Assembly: GCA_011799875.1 (NCBI GenBank)
Contig: JAAAXO010000157.1
Coordinates: 1-64,000 of the forward strand
Direction of reading: 5' to 3'
Origin: Thinopyrum elongatum
Taxonomy: Eukaryota > Streptophyta > Magnoliopsida > Poales > Poaceae
Length of the DNA: 64,000 nt
The notes beneath the pieces were generated by a model that worked only from the letters and a program-made list of their open reading frames with translations, had not been told where the DNA came from and did not search any database. Shown here in pieces: positions 12,475 to 20,854 of this stretch; position 1 is the stretch's first letter; each line of letters opens with the position of its first letter. The position numbers and the translations under genes are program-made.

Positions 12475-12599
12475 AGCCCTTAGGGCACCGTTTAGACTTT
12501 GGGTTTTGTTTAGATTAAAAGTTCGCCATAGCTGCAACTTCGCGTACTTCGTTTGTGTTCAACGACCAGACCAAGACGTCACAGAACCCCACCTTCATT

Positions 12600-12605
12600 A
12601 ATAAA
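12600..12605 (+). terminator. Polyadenylation signal AATAAA in R of the Cereba-like LTR
   Basis: AATAAA before AGCTTTC is conserved in every Cereba-like LTR in the window, about 130 bases after the TATA motif. That suits a short R region whose end lies soon after. Confidence 0.55.
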
Positions 12606-12860
12606 GCTTTCCTCTTATATTCGCAATATCCAGATTGCAATCTCAGTTTCTTGCTTGTTCTTCGTTTGCTCGCAGGAAACAGACCCTCGTGGTCAGGTTG
12701 ATCGTGCTCCGGCGTGGTCAATAACCCCTTTGAAGTTGGTTTAGCAATTGCTAAGGCGCGACGTCTCGCACGTTCGTAGTCGGATCGTCAAGGTCGACTC
12801 CCACAGAAAACGATAGCCACCATCTCATCGAAACATCGGGACACCTTTGCCTGTATCAAG

Positions 12861-12870
12861 TGGTATCAGA
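12861..12870 (+). other. Primer binding site, initiator-Met tRNA
   Basis: TGGTATCAGA begins two bases after the 5' LTR and complements the 3' end of plant initiator-methionine tRNA. Confidence 0.85.
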
Positions 12871-13360
12871 TTTTCAGGTTGCTCGGTGAGATTTTACAGT
12901 TTTTCGTAGTTTAGATCGAGTCTGTTCTTCATACCTACAGTCCACGAAAAAGCCAAAAAAAAATTTAGGGTTAGTTCATCATATCCGAACCAATCTGAGC
13001 CTTTGCATAATCTTTTTAGGGTTTTTGCTTTGTTGAATTTGCGGTTGCATCGTCGTGTCTAGTTGCTGGTCTTAGCGTCTAGTCCTTTAGAGTTTCGAGT
13101 TCTGGTCATAAGTTGTCACGCCGCCGCCGCACCATCATCATCGCCCCTGCCATATACCACCATCATATATCCACCACCAATCCGAGTTCTTTTCCTATTA
13201 GGTTTGTTTTTGAGATCCATCTAGTTTCCGATTCGTGTTTCCTTGCCGGAGTAGGTTTCGGAAAAAAAAAAGAGTCTGGAGACCCCTGGGCAGTTTTTAG
13301 GCCAAACTTTTGGCAGTCAAAAATATTTTTTCCCTATCCTATTTTTAGGTCCCAGGGAGC

Positions 13361-13520
13361 GTTTTGAGACACTTGCCATCATAGTGATTTTTTGTCGCAC
13401 TTTTTCGTCGTCGCTGCCCTGATTTCCGGAAAAAAAAAATTCAAAATTTTTTTTCCTGCCAATCCTGTTAGTTTGACTTGGGAAGAGTTTTGAGACACTC
13501 GCCATTATAGTGATTTTTTG
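13361..13520 (+). repeat. Direct repeat pair in the Cereba-like leader
   Basis: Two 34-bp units (13361-13394 and 13487-13520) begin GTTTTGAGACACTYGCC and end AGTGATTTTTTG. They are separated by A- and T-tracts. The same pair recurs in the leaders at 46255-46410 (reverse strand) and 63070-63230, so it belongs to this leader subtype. The function is unknown. Confidence 0.75.
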
Positions 13521-13536
13521 CAAAAAAAAAGGAGCC

Positions 13537-14518
13537 TGATGAGGACATGACTACCTTGGATACGACCAAAAATATTGCATACATGTATATTTGTGAGGTG
13601 ATTTCTAATGCAAACTATGCAATAATTTATTTATGTCATCCAAGACAAAAATACTTCACAAACTTTTGTGCCATGTCTAATTGCAGGTGTATGGGAGATT
13701 TGTACAATCCACATATGAAGATAAGGGAAAAAGAGAAGTTTATGTGCTGTTCAAAAAGTCATATCACGTCACTTTTGGGCCAAGAGAAGATAGAGTCCAA
13801 GTCTCTCACGTTCTGGATTCAGATTCGGACTGCACAGATATACCTGACTCAAAACACCAAGAACTATTTCATACGGACTTCGAATTGGGTGATTCTTTTT
13901 TTGTTGGAAAGTAGATTTCGTGCTCTTTCTAACCCAATTGGTTTCACCTTCAAATTCATCCGGAGCGTTGAGTTGTCGTCGAAACAATCTGACGCTGTAG
14001 CAGAATCCGAGTCAAACTACAAGTCCAAAGGTGTTACATCACCTCCACTTGAGCCCATTGGCCTTGTACGACCTAGGGTTAGTTTTAGGCTGCCTTGGGA
14101 CGTCCTCCCACCTCCTTGGCCACCACCCCTTGCTCCTATATAAGTAGATCCATCTAGTAGCTTTTTGCTTGGGATTTGTTTAGTTAAAAGTTAGCCATTG
14201 CAACTTCGTGTACTTCGTTTGTGTCCAACGACCAGACCAAGACCGCTTTCGGATCCCCACCTTTATCAATACTTCATCTATATTCTCAATATTCAGATTG
14301 CATTATCATATTCTTGCTTGTTCTTCGATTGCGTGCAGGAATAGACCTTCGTGGTCAGGCTGATCGTGCTTTCAGCATCGTCAGTAACCTCGGAAGATTG
14401 GTTTAGCGATTGCTAAGGCGCAACGTCGTGCATGTTTGTAGTCGGATCATCAAAGTCGACTCCACCAAATCGATAGCTATCATCTCATCGAAAGATCGGG
14501 ACACCCCCGCCTCTATCA
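13537..14518 (+). repeat. 5' LTR of the outer Quinta-like element
   Basis: It is 982 bp, from TGATGAGGACATGACTACC to GCCTCTATCA. A TATA box (TATATAA) lies at 14137-14143. The frame entering from the left edge stays open through almost all of U3 and closes at the TATA box. Termini and the U5 end match the Cereba-like LTR while most of U3 differs. Confidence 0.9.
14137..14143 (+). promoter_or_regulatory. TATA box of the Quinta-like LTR
   Basis: TATATAA in GCTCCTATATAAGTAG is conserved in all Quinta-like LTRs here. Transcription should start roughly 30 bases on, near the AGCTTTTTGCTTGGG stretch. Confidence 0.6.
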
Positions 14519-14520
14519 AG

Positions 14521-14530
14521 TGGTATCAGT
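14521..14530 (+). other. Primer binding site of the Quinta-like element
   Basis: TGGTATCAGT lies two bases after the LTR, matching the initiator-Met primer site of the Cereba-like copies at nine of ten positions. This supports use of the same reverse transcription machinery. Confidence 0.8.
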
Positions 14531-14922
14531 TTTCAGGTTGCTCGGTGAGAATTTTCAGTTTTCCCTAGATTAGATTTATTTTCTTACCTATTGTCCAAAG
14601 AAAAAACCACAAAAAAAAAGTTAGATCTATTCATCCTTTGTCCAAGCCAGTCCGAGCCTTCGCAATTTTCTTTTCATTGTTTGCATTATTGAATTATCGG
14701 TTGCATCGTCGTGTTCAGTTGCTGGTCTTAGTGTCTAGTTCGTTTAGAGTTTCGAGTTCTGTTCACATTAGTCACGCCGCCGCTGCATCGTTATTCCTTC
14801 CGCTGTCCACCATCCCATCCATCAATTTCCACATCGTGCTACCCACTGTTCATTGTCATAATCATAGTTGAGGTCGTTCACATCTGTGCTTGATCCAATC
14901 TACATCTTATCTAGTTTGTTTT

Positions 14923-15042
14923 GGAAAGAGGGAGCAAGAAAAAAAAAAGAGAAAAAAAAGTAAAAAAAAGTTAGAGAAAAAAAAGAGAGAAAGAAAAATA
15001 AAAAAATGTGAAAAAAAAAGAGAGAAGAAAAAAAAACAAAAT
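14923..15042 (+). repeat. Purine-rich tract in the Quinta-like leader
   Basis: About 120 bases are almost purely A and G (runs of A broken by G, AG and GAG), followed by CAAAATTCGGAT. The equivalent tract lies at 24491-24605. It translates to lysine-rich frames that are not credible genes. Confidence 0.8.
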
Positions 15043-15275
15043 TCGGATCTATCTAGACTCAATCTCGTAGCTGAATTCGGATTGGAATCTGTTTTGCGCA
15101 GTGTTCAGTAAAACAGGCATATCTTTTTCATACGAAGTCTGTTTAGTAAAATATTTAAGCCTTCCAAGCTCCACATATTTCTACACCGTGTATACGTACG
15201 TTCTCCTGGCAATCGTTTTACTCAATCTTCGGAGTTATTTGACACCGCTGGTTGCCTGTCACCACCTGCTGCATG

Positions 15276-15394
15276 GTAAGAACTTGTAAGATATTGATAT
15301 TTGCTACACTGTGAGCGTTTTACCACCACATCCTAGTAGTTCATAGGAACATTATTCTTGGATTTTGTTTCTTGTTTTCTACTAACTATGGCAG
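15276..15394 (+). other. Candidate intron across the gag start of the Quinta-like element
   Basis: A strong donor (G|GTAAGAA) is followed 119 bases later by a branch-point-like CTAAC and the acceptor ATGGCAG|G. The Cereba-like leader has the same arrangement with nearly the same length at 20735-20854. Splicing would remove the annotated start ATG. This is a sequence-pattern prediction only. Confidence 0.3.
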
Positions 15395-17430
15395 GTTCCG
15401 GAGTTGTTAGTTCTTGGGCTTCATCGATCGTGGGAGATTTGCCATCACCTAAGAAAATACAACAACCGTCACAAGAGGAGCAACAACATCAGAATGCACA
15501 TAATCAGGTTAATGTTTCCATGCCACCATTTACTGGTCGTTTTAGGCCTGATTTATATATTGAATGGGAGTACGAAATTAATGCTATATTTGCTTCCCAT
15601 AATTTTGATGAGCGTGGAAAATTTCAAGCTGCGGTTAGTACTTTCAGTAGCTTTGCTTTAGTTTGGTGGAGTGAATACTGTCGGTTAAACCCTGATCTTA
15701 TACCTACTACTTGGGATGATTTAAAACTTGTCATGAGAGATAGATTCGTTGATGTTTATTATAGTCGTGGCATGATTAAAAAATTACAACATTTAAAACA
15801 AGGCACTGACACGGTAACAAAATATTATGATGATTTACAAACTACATTGTTGCACTCATTTTTAGAAGAAAGTGAAGAAGATTTTATGGATAGATTTTGG
15901 GGAGGATTAAACCGTGATATTCAAGAGATTCTAATTCATGAAGAGTGTTATCCTATGGACCATTTGTTTCGTCTTGCTTGCAAAGCTGAACAGGAAATAA
16001 AACGACGTGTTGCCCACAAGGAGAACAAGTGCACGATGCACATTCCAAGTGTTGATATAGATGTTTCTTTAACTACTAGGCGTACTATGACAACCACATC
16101 CGTTGTTGCGATGACTACATCATCTCCACCATGTGACACATCACCACCGAGAGTGCCTACATCATCTGAGTTGATCATAAGAGGTAATGACAAAGGTACA
16201 TATTTTCCACTTTCACATGAGAATGATGCATGCCTAGTTAACTTGAATACATCATGTGTTGAGTTACCTATTGATTTGGGCACGTCACCTATTTTAGAGA
16301 ATTGTGTTACTGTCATGAATGCGTCATGTGATCAAACAACTGAAATACCAACAATTTTGAGTGCACCAATTGAATTAACTATTGATGCAAAAGAACCAAT
16401 GTTTAATCATTTTGATATGACCTCTAATCTTGGTGATGATTTTGTGTCAAAAGACTTATTGCATGTTTGCTTATTTAAGCATGTAGTAGCATGTAAATTT
16501 GATGCAAGTAAGGTTTATTCACCAATGTTGGGATGGTTTAATGATGAACATTGTCAATCCTTTGATATGAATAAGAGCTTCACTTATATGTGCAAATTGA
16601 GTTGCAATATTTTCATGTCTTCTAATACTTGTGATAATATTTTGGCTTTACATTTTATGAACTATGAAAGTTACTCATGTATACATGTGTCATATGTGCA
16701 AAAATCAAGGGAAGTAAAAATGGATGACATATACATATACAACATGTACACCTTGTCTCTTTTGTTAGCCACATTTCAGATTAAGCAATGCCGAGGACGG
16801 CTTTGTTTTCAAGAAGGGGAGGATGATGAGGACATGAATACCTTGGATACGACCAAAAATATTGCATACATGTATATTTGTGAGGTGATTTCTAATGCAA
16901 ACTATGCAATAATTTATTTGTGTCATCCAGGACAAAAATACTTCACAAACTTTTGTGCCATGTCTAATTGCAGGTGTATGGGACATTTGTACAATTCACA
17001 TATGAAGATAAGGGAAAACGAGAAGTTTAGGTGGTGTTCAAAAAGTCCTCTCACGTCACTTTTGGGCCAAGAGAAGATAGAGTCCAAGTCTCTCACGTTC
17101 TGGATTCAGATTCGGACTGCACAGACATACCTGACTCAAAACGCCAAGAACTTTTTCATACGGACTCCGAATTGGGTGATTCTTTTTTTGTTGGAAAGTA
17201 GATTTCGTGTTCTTTCCAACCCAATTGGATTCACCTTAAAATTCATCCGGAGCTATGAGTTATTGACGAAACAATTTGACGCTGCAGCAGAATCCGAGTC
17301 AAACTACAAGTCCAAAGGTGTTGCATCACCTCCACTTGGGCCCATGAGCCTTGTACGACCTAGGGTTAGTTTTAGGCTGCCTTGGGACGTCCTCCCACCT
17401 CCTTGGCCGCCACCCCTTACTCCTATATAA
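15388..17430 (+). CDS. gag: Gag-like protein of the inner Quinta-like element, reading into the 3' LTR
   Basis: The uninterrupted frame encodes 680 residues from ATG in CTAACTATGGCAGG, a start shared with the other copies. Residues of roughly 50-220 form a retrotransposon Gag core (MPPFTGRFRPDLYIEWEYE, FALVWWSEYCRLN, LFRLACKAEQEIKRR). A Ser/Thr-rich linker follows, then about 150 residues conserved among all Quinta-like copies here (motifs MFNHFDMTSNLGDD, VYSPMLGWFNDEHCQ, FTYMCKLS). The last ~200 residues come from the 3' LTR. There is no CCHC zinc knuckle, protease, reverse transcriptase or integrase, so the protein can at most form particles and must rely on enzymes in trans. I do not recognise the conserved C-terminal block. 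Whether the LTR-encoded part is really translated is unknown. Confidence 0.75.
   Translation: MAGSGVVSSWASSIVGDLPSPKKIQQPSQEEQQHQNAHNQVNVSMPPFTGRFRPDLYIEWEYEINAIFASHNFDERGKFQAAVSTFSSFALVWWSEYCRLNPDLIPTTWDDLKLVMRDRFVDVYYSRGMIKKLQHLKQGTDTVTKYYDDLQTTLLHSFLEESEEDFMDRFWGGLNRDIQEILIHEECYPMDHLFRLACKAEQEIKRRVAHKENKCTMHIPSVDIDVSLTTRRTMTTTSVVAMTTSSPPCDTSPPRVPTSSELIIRGNDKGTYFPLSHENDACLVNLNTSCVELPIDLGTSPILENCVTVMNASCDQTTEIPTILSAPIELTIDAKEPMFNHFDMTSNLGDDFVSKDLLHVCLFKHVVACKFDASKVYSPMLGWFNDEHCQSFDMNKSFTYMCKLSCNIFMSSNTCDNILALHFMNYESYSCIHVSYVQKSREVKMDDIYIYNMYTLSLLLATFQIKQCRGRLCFQEGEDDEDMNTLDTTKNIAYMYICEVISNANYAIIYLCHPGQKYFTNFCAMSNCRCMGHLYNSHMKIRENEKFRWCSKSPLTSLLGQEKIESKSLTFWIQIRTAQTYLTQNAKNFFIRTPNWVILFLLESRFRVLSNPIGFTLKFIRSYELLTKQFDAAAESESNYKSKGVASPPLGPMSLVRPRVSFRLPWDVLPPPWPPPLTPI
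16811..16823 (+). other. Polypurine tract of the inner Quinta-like element
   Basis: AAGAAGGGGAGGA lies immediately before the LTR start, the plus-strand priming site. The same tract precedes the 3' LTR of Cereba-like copies (AGAAGGGGAGGA), so both families share this signal. Confidence 0.85.
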
Positions 17431-17815
17431 GTAGATCCATCTAGTAGCTTTTTCGTTGGGTTTTGTTTAGATTAAAAGTTCGCCATAGCTGCAACTTCGC
17501 GTACTTCGTTTGTGTTCAACGACCAGACCAAGACGTCACAGAACCCCAACTTGATCAATAAAGCTTTCATCTTATATTCGTAATATCCAGATTGCAAATC
17601 TTAGTTTCTTGCTTGTTCTTCGTTTGCTTGCAGGAGATAGACCCTCGTGGTCAGGTTGATTGTGCTCTGGCGTGGTCAATAACCTCTCGGAGTCGGTTTA
17701 GCGATTGCTAAGGCGCGACGTCCTCGCACGTTCGTAGTCGGATCGTCAAAGTCTACTCCACCAAAAACGATAGCTATCATCTCATCGAAAGATCGGGACA
17801 CCCTCGCCTCTATCA
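16824..17815 (+). repeat. Chimeric LTR: Quinta-like U3 joined to Cereba-like R-U5
   Basis: The first ~630 bp match Quinta-like LTRs up to TATATAAGTAGATCC and CTAGTAGCTTTTT. From about 17454 the sequence is Cereba-like (GGGTTTTGTTTAG, AAGTTCGCCATAGC, CAATAAAGC, ACCCTCGCC) to the end. The switch falls about 30 bases after the TATA box (17424-17430), where transcription should begin. The LTR also differs from the outer pair at many U3 positions, so it belongs to another insertion. It is followed by CCTGG and leader sequence instead of a matching flank. Confidence 0.85.
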
Positions 17816-17994
17816 CCTGGCAATCGCTTTACTCAATCTTCGGAGTTATTTGACACCGCTGGTTGCCCGTCACCACCTGCTGCATGGTAAGAACTTGTAA
17901 GATATTGATATTTGCTTTACTGTGAGTGCTTTACCACCACATCCTAGTAGTTCATAGGAACATTATTCTCGATTTTTTTTTGTTTCTACTAATC

Positions 17995-20037
17995 ATGGCA
18001 GGTTCCGGAGTTGTTAGTTCTTGGGCTTCATCGATCGTGGGAGATTTGCCATCACCTAAGAAAATACAACAACCACCACAAGAGGAGCAATTACATCAGA
18101 ATGCACATAATCAGGTTAATGTTTCCATGCCACCATTTACTGGTCGTTTTAGGCCTGATTTATATATTGAATGGGAGTACGAAATAAATGCTATATTTGC
18201 TTCCCATAATTTTGATGAGCGTGAAAAATTTCAAGCTGCTGTTAGTACTTTTAGTAGCTTTGCTTTAGTTTGGTGGAGTGAATATTGTCGGTTAAACCCT
18301 GATCTTATACCTACTACTTGGGATGATTTAAAACTTGTCATGAGAGATAGATTCGTTGATGTTTATTATACTCGTGGCATGATTAAAAAATTACAACATT
18401 TAAAACAAGGCACTGACACGGTAACAAAATACTAGGATGATTTACAAACTACATTATTGCACTCATTTTTAGAAGAAAGTGAAGAAGATTTTCTGGATAG
18501 ATTTTGGGGAGGATTAAATTGTGATATTCAAGAGATTCTAATTCATGAAGAGTGTTATCCTATGGACCATTTGTTTCGTCTTGCTTGCAAAGCTGAACAG
18601 GAAATAAAACGACGTGTTGGCCACAAGGAGAACAAGCGCACGGTGCACATTCCAAGTGTTGATACAGATGTTTCTTCAACTACTAGGCGTACTATGACAA
18701 CCACATCCGTTGTTGCGAGGACTACATCATCTCCATCATGTGACACATCACCTCCAAGAGTGCCTACATCGTCTGGGTTGATCATAAGAGGTAATGACAA
18801 AGGTACAGATTTTCAACTTTCACATGAGAATGATGCATGCCTAGTTAACTTGAATACATCATGTGTTGTGTTACCTATTGATTTGAGCACGCCAGCTATT
18901 TTAGAGAATTGTGTTACTGTCATGAATGCATCATGTGATCAAAGAGTTGAAGTATCAACAATTTCGAGTGCACCCAATGAATTAACTGTTTATGCAAAAG
19001 AAACAATGTTTAATCATTTTGATATGACCTCTAATCTTGGTGATGATTTTGTGTCAAATGACTTATTGTATGTTTGCTTATTTAAGCATGTTGTAGCATG
19101 TAAATTTGATTCAAGTAAGGTTTATTCACCAATGTTGGGATGGTTTAATGATGAACATTGTCAATCCTTTGATATGAATAAGAGCTTCACTTATATGTGC
19201 AAATTGAGTTACAATATTTTCATGTCTTCTAATACTTGTGATAATATTTTGGCTTTAGATTTTATGAACTATGAAGGTTACTCATGTATACATGTGTCAT
19301 ATATGCAAAAACTAAGGGAAGTAAAACTGGATGACATATACATATACAACATGTACACCTTGTCTCTTTTGTTAGCCACATTTCAGCTTAAGCAACGCCG
19401 AGGACAGCTTTGTTTTCAAGAAGGGGAGGATGATGAGGACATGACTACCTTGGATACGACCAAAAATATTGCATACATGTATATTTGTGAGGTGATTTCT
19501 AATGCAAACTATGCAATAATTTATTTATGTCATCCAAGACAAAAATACTTCACAAACTTTTGTGCCATGTCTAATTGCAGGTGTATGGGAGATTTGTACA
19601 ATCCACATATGAAGATAAGGGAAAAAGAGAAGTTTATGTGCTGTTCAAAAAGTCATATCACGTCACTTTTGGGCCAAGAGAAGATAGAGTCCAAGTCTCT
19701 CACGTTCTGGATTCAGATTCGGACTGCACAGACATACCTGACTCAAAACACCAAGAACTATTTCATACGGACTTCGAATTGGGTGATTCTTTTTTTGTTG
19801 GAAAGTAGATTTCGTGCTCTTTCTAACCCAATTGGTTTCACCTTCAAATTCATCCGGAGCGTTGAGTTGTCGTCGAAACAATCTGACGCTGTAGCAGAAT
19901 CCGAGTCAAACTACAAGTCCAAAGGTGTTGCATCACCTCCACTTGGGCCCATTGGCCTTGTACGACCTAGGGTTAGTTTTAGGCTGCCTTGGGACGTCCT
20001 CCCACCTCCTTGGCCGCCACCCCTTGCTCCTATATAA
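17995..20037 (+). pseudogene. gag: Gag-like gene of the outer Quinta-like element with an in-frame stop
   Basis: The frame starts at the conserved ATG in CTAATCATGGCAGG and runs to the TATA box of the 3' LTR, broken only by a TAG at 18433-18435 where the other two copies have a tyrosine codon. The break falls in the Gag core, about 146 residues in, so the product would lose most of that domain. Downstream the same conserved C-terminal block and LTR-encoded extension are present. Compared with the neighbouring copy it reads PPQEEQLHQ near the N-terminus, like the gag at 25488. Confidence 0.85.
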
Positions 20038-20411
20038 GTAGATCCATCTAGTAGCTTTTTGCTTGGGATTTGTTTAGTTAAAAGTTAGCCATTGCAACTT
20101 CGTGTACTTCGTTTGTGTCCAACGACCAGACCAAGACCGCTTTCGGATCCCCACCTTTATCAATACTTCATCTATATTCTCAATATTCAGATTGCATTAT
20201 CATATTCTTCTTGTTCTTCGATTGCGTGCAGGAATAGACCTTCGTGGTCAGGCTGATCGTGCTTTCAGCATCGTCAGTAACCTCGGGAGATTGGTTTAGC
20301 GATTGCTAAGGCGCAACGTTGTGCACGTTTGTAGTCGGATCATCAAAGTCGACTCCACCAAATTGATAGCTATCATCTCATCGAAAGATCGGGACACCCC
20401 CGCCTCTATCA
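19431..20411 (+). repeat. 3' LTR of the outer Quinta-like element
   Basis: It is 981 bp, pairs with the LTR at 13537 (about nine differences by eye), and is preceded by the polypurine tract AAGAAGGGGAGGA. GAGCC follows as the target duplication. Confidence 0.92.
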
Positions 20412-20734
20412 GAGCCCAAAAAACAAGCGCAAAAAAAAAACGTTTTTTTTAGAGTGTGCTCTTCCCTTGTTTACGTGCCGCGCCGTGATTTTGTTAGTGT
20501 TCTAGGCTCGCGTCTCTAGTACGGTCTAGCCTAGGACCAGCACAGTACCGTCGTTGAGCGTTTATTCAACTTTGCATCTCTGAATTGATTATTGCTGACA
20601 TTTTTGCTACCATATCATAAGCCTTCCCAGCATCACATACATCTACGTCGTGCGTTTGACACCACCTGGCAATCGCTCTGTCCAATCTTTAAGAGTTTTG
20701 ACTACAACGGTTGCCGATCACCACCTGCTGCTGG

Positions 20735-20854
20735 GTAAGAACTGGTAAGCATTTGAGATTCGCTTGACGGTTTTGTGATACACCACCACCACCACTTCCC
20801 AGTAGTCTGTAGGATCATATTCTTGTGTGTTTCTATTGCTGCTAACCATGGCAG
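20735..20854 (+). other. Candidate intron across the gag start of the Cereba-like element
   Basis: Donor G|GTAAGAACTGG and acceptor GCTAACCATGGCAG|G lie 120 bases apart, in the same arrangement as in the Quinta-like leader. The gag ATG at 20848 lies inside. No transcript evidence is available here. Confidence 0.3.

Larger units (their letters stand above)
11936..12858 (+). repeat. 5' LTR of the nested Cereba-like element
   Basis: It runs 923 bp from TGATGAGGACATC to GCCTGTATCA. U3 includes the open frame that in the 3' LTR encodes the polyprotein tail. A TATA motif and AATAAA mark the U3/R and R/U5 regions. Confidence 0.93.
13537..20411 (+). mobile_element. Quinta-like non-autonomous CRM-clade element with a second Quinta-like element collapsed into it
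   Basis: Outer LTRs at 13537-14518 and 19431-20411 are a matched pair, and GAGCC lies on both sides (13532-13536 and 20412-20416). Between them is a third, different LTR (16824-17815) preceded by its own gag. After it the text resumes at CCTGGCAATCGC, in the middle of the leader. The simplest reading is a Quinta-like element inserted into the leader of another, followed by a deletion joining the outer leader to the inner one and removing the inner 5' LTR. No pol genes are present. Confidence 0.85.

Noticed and set aside
12861..12870. Partial tRNA gene
   Set aside because: Only the ten-base complement of the tRNA 3' end is present, directly after an LTR; it is a primer site.
13547..14143. The U3 open frame of the 5' LTR as a stand-alone gene
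   Set aside because: It has no start of its own and merely continues gag when in the 3' position. It is described as an LTR property.
14890..15111. Lysine-rich frame
   Set aside because: It is the translation of a purine tract in the leader, with run lengths that differ between copies.
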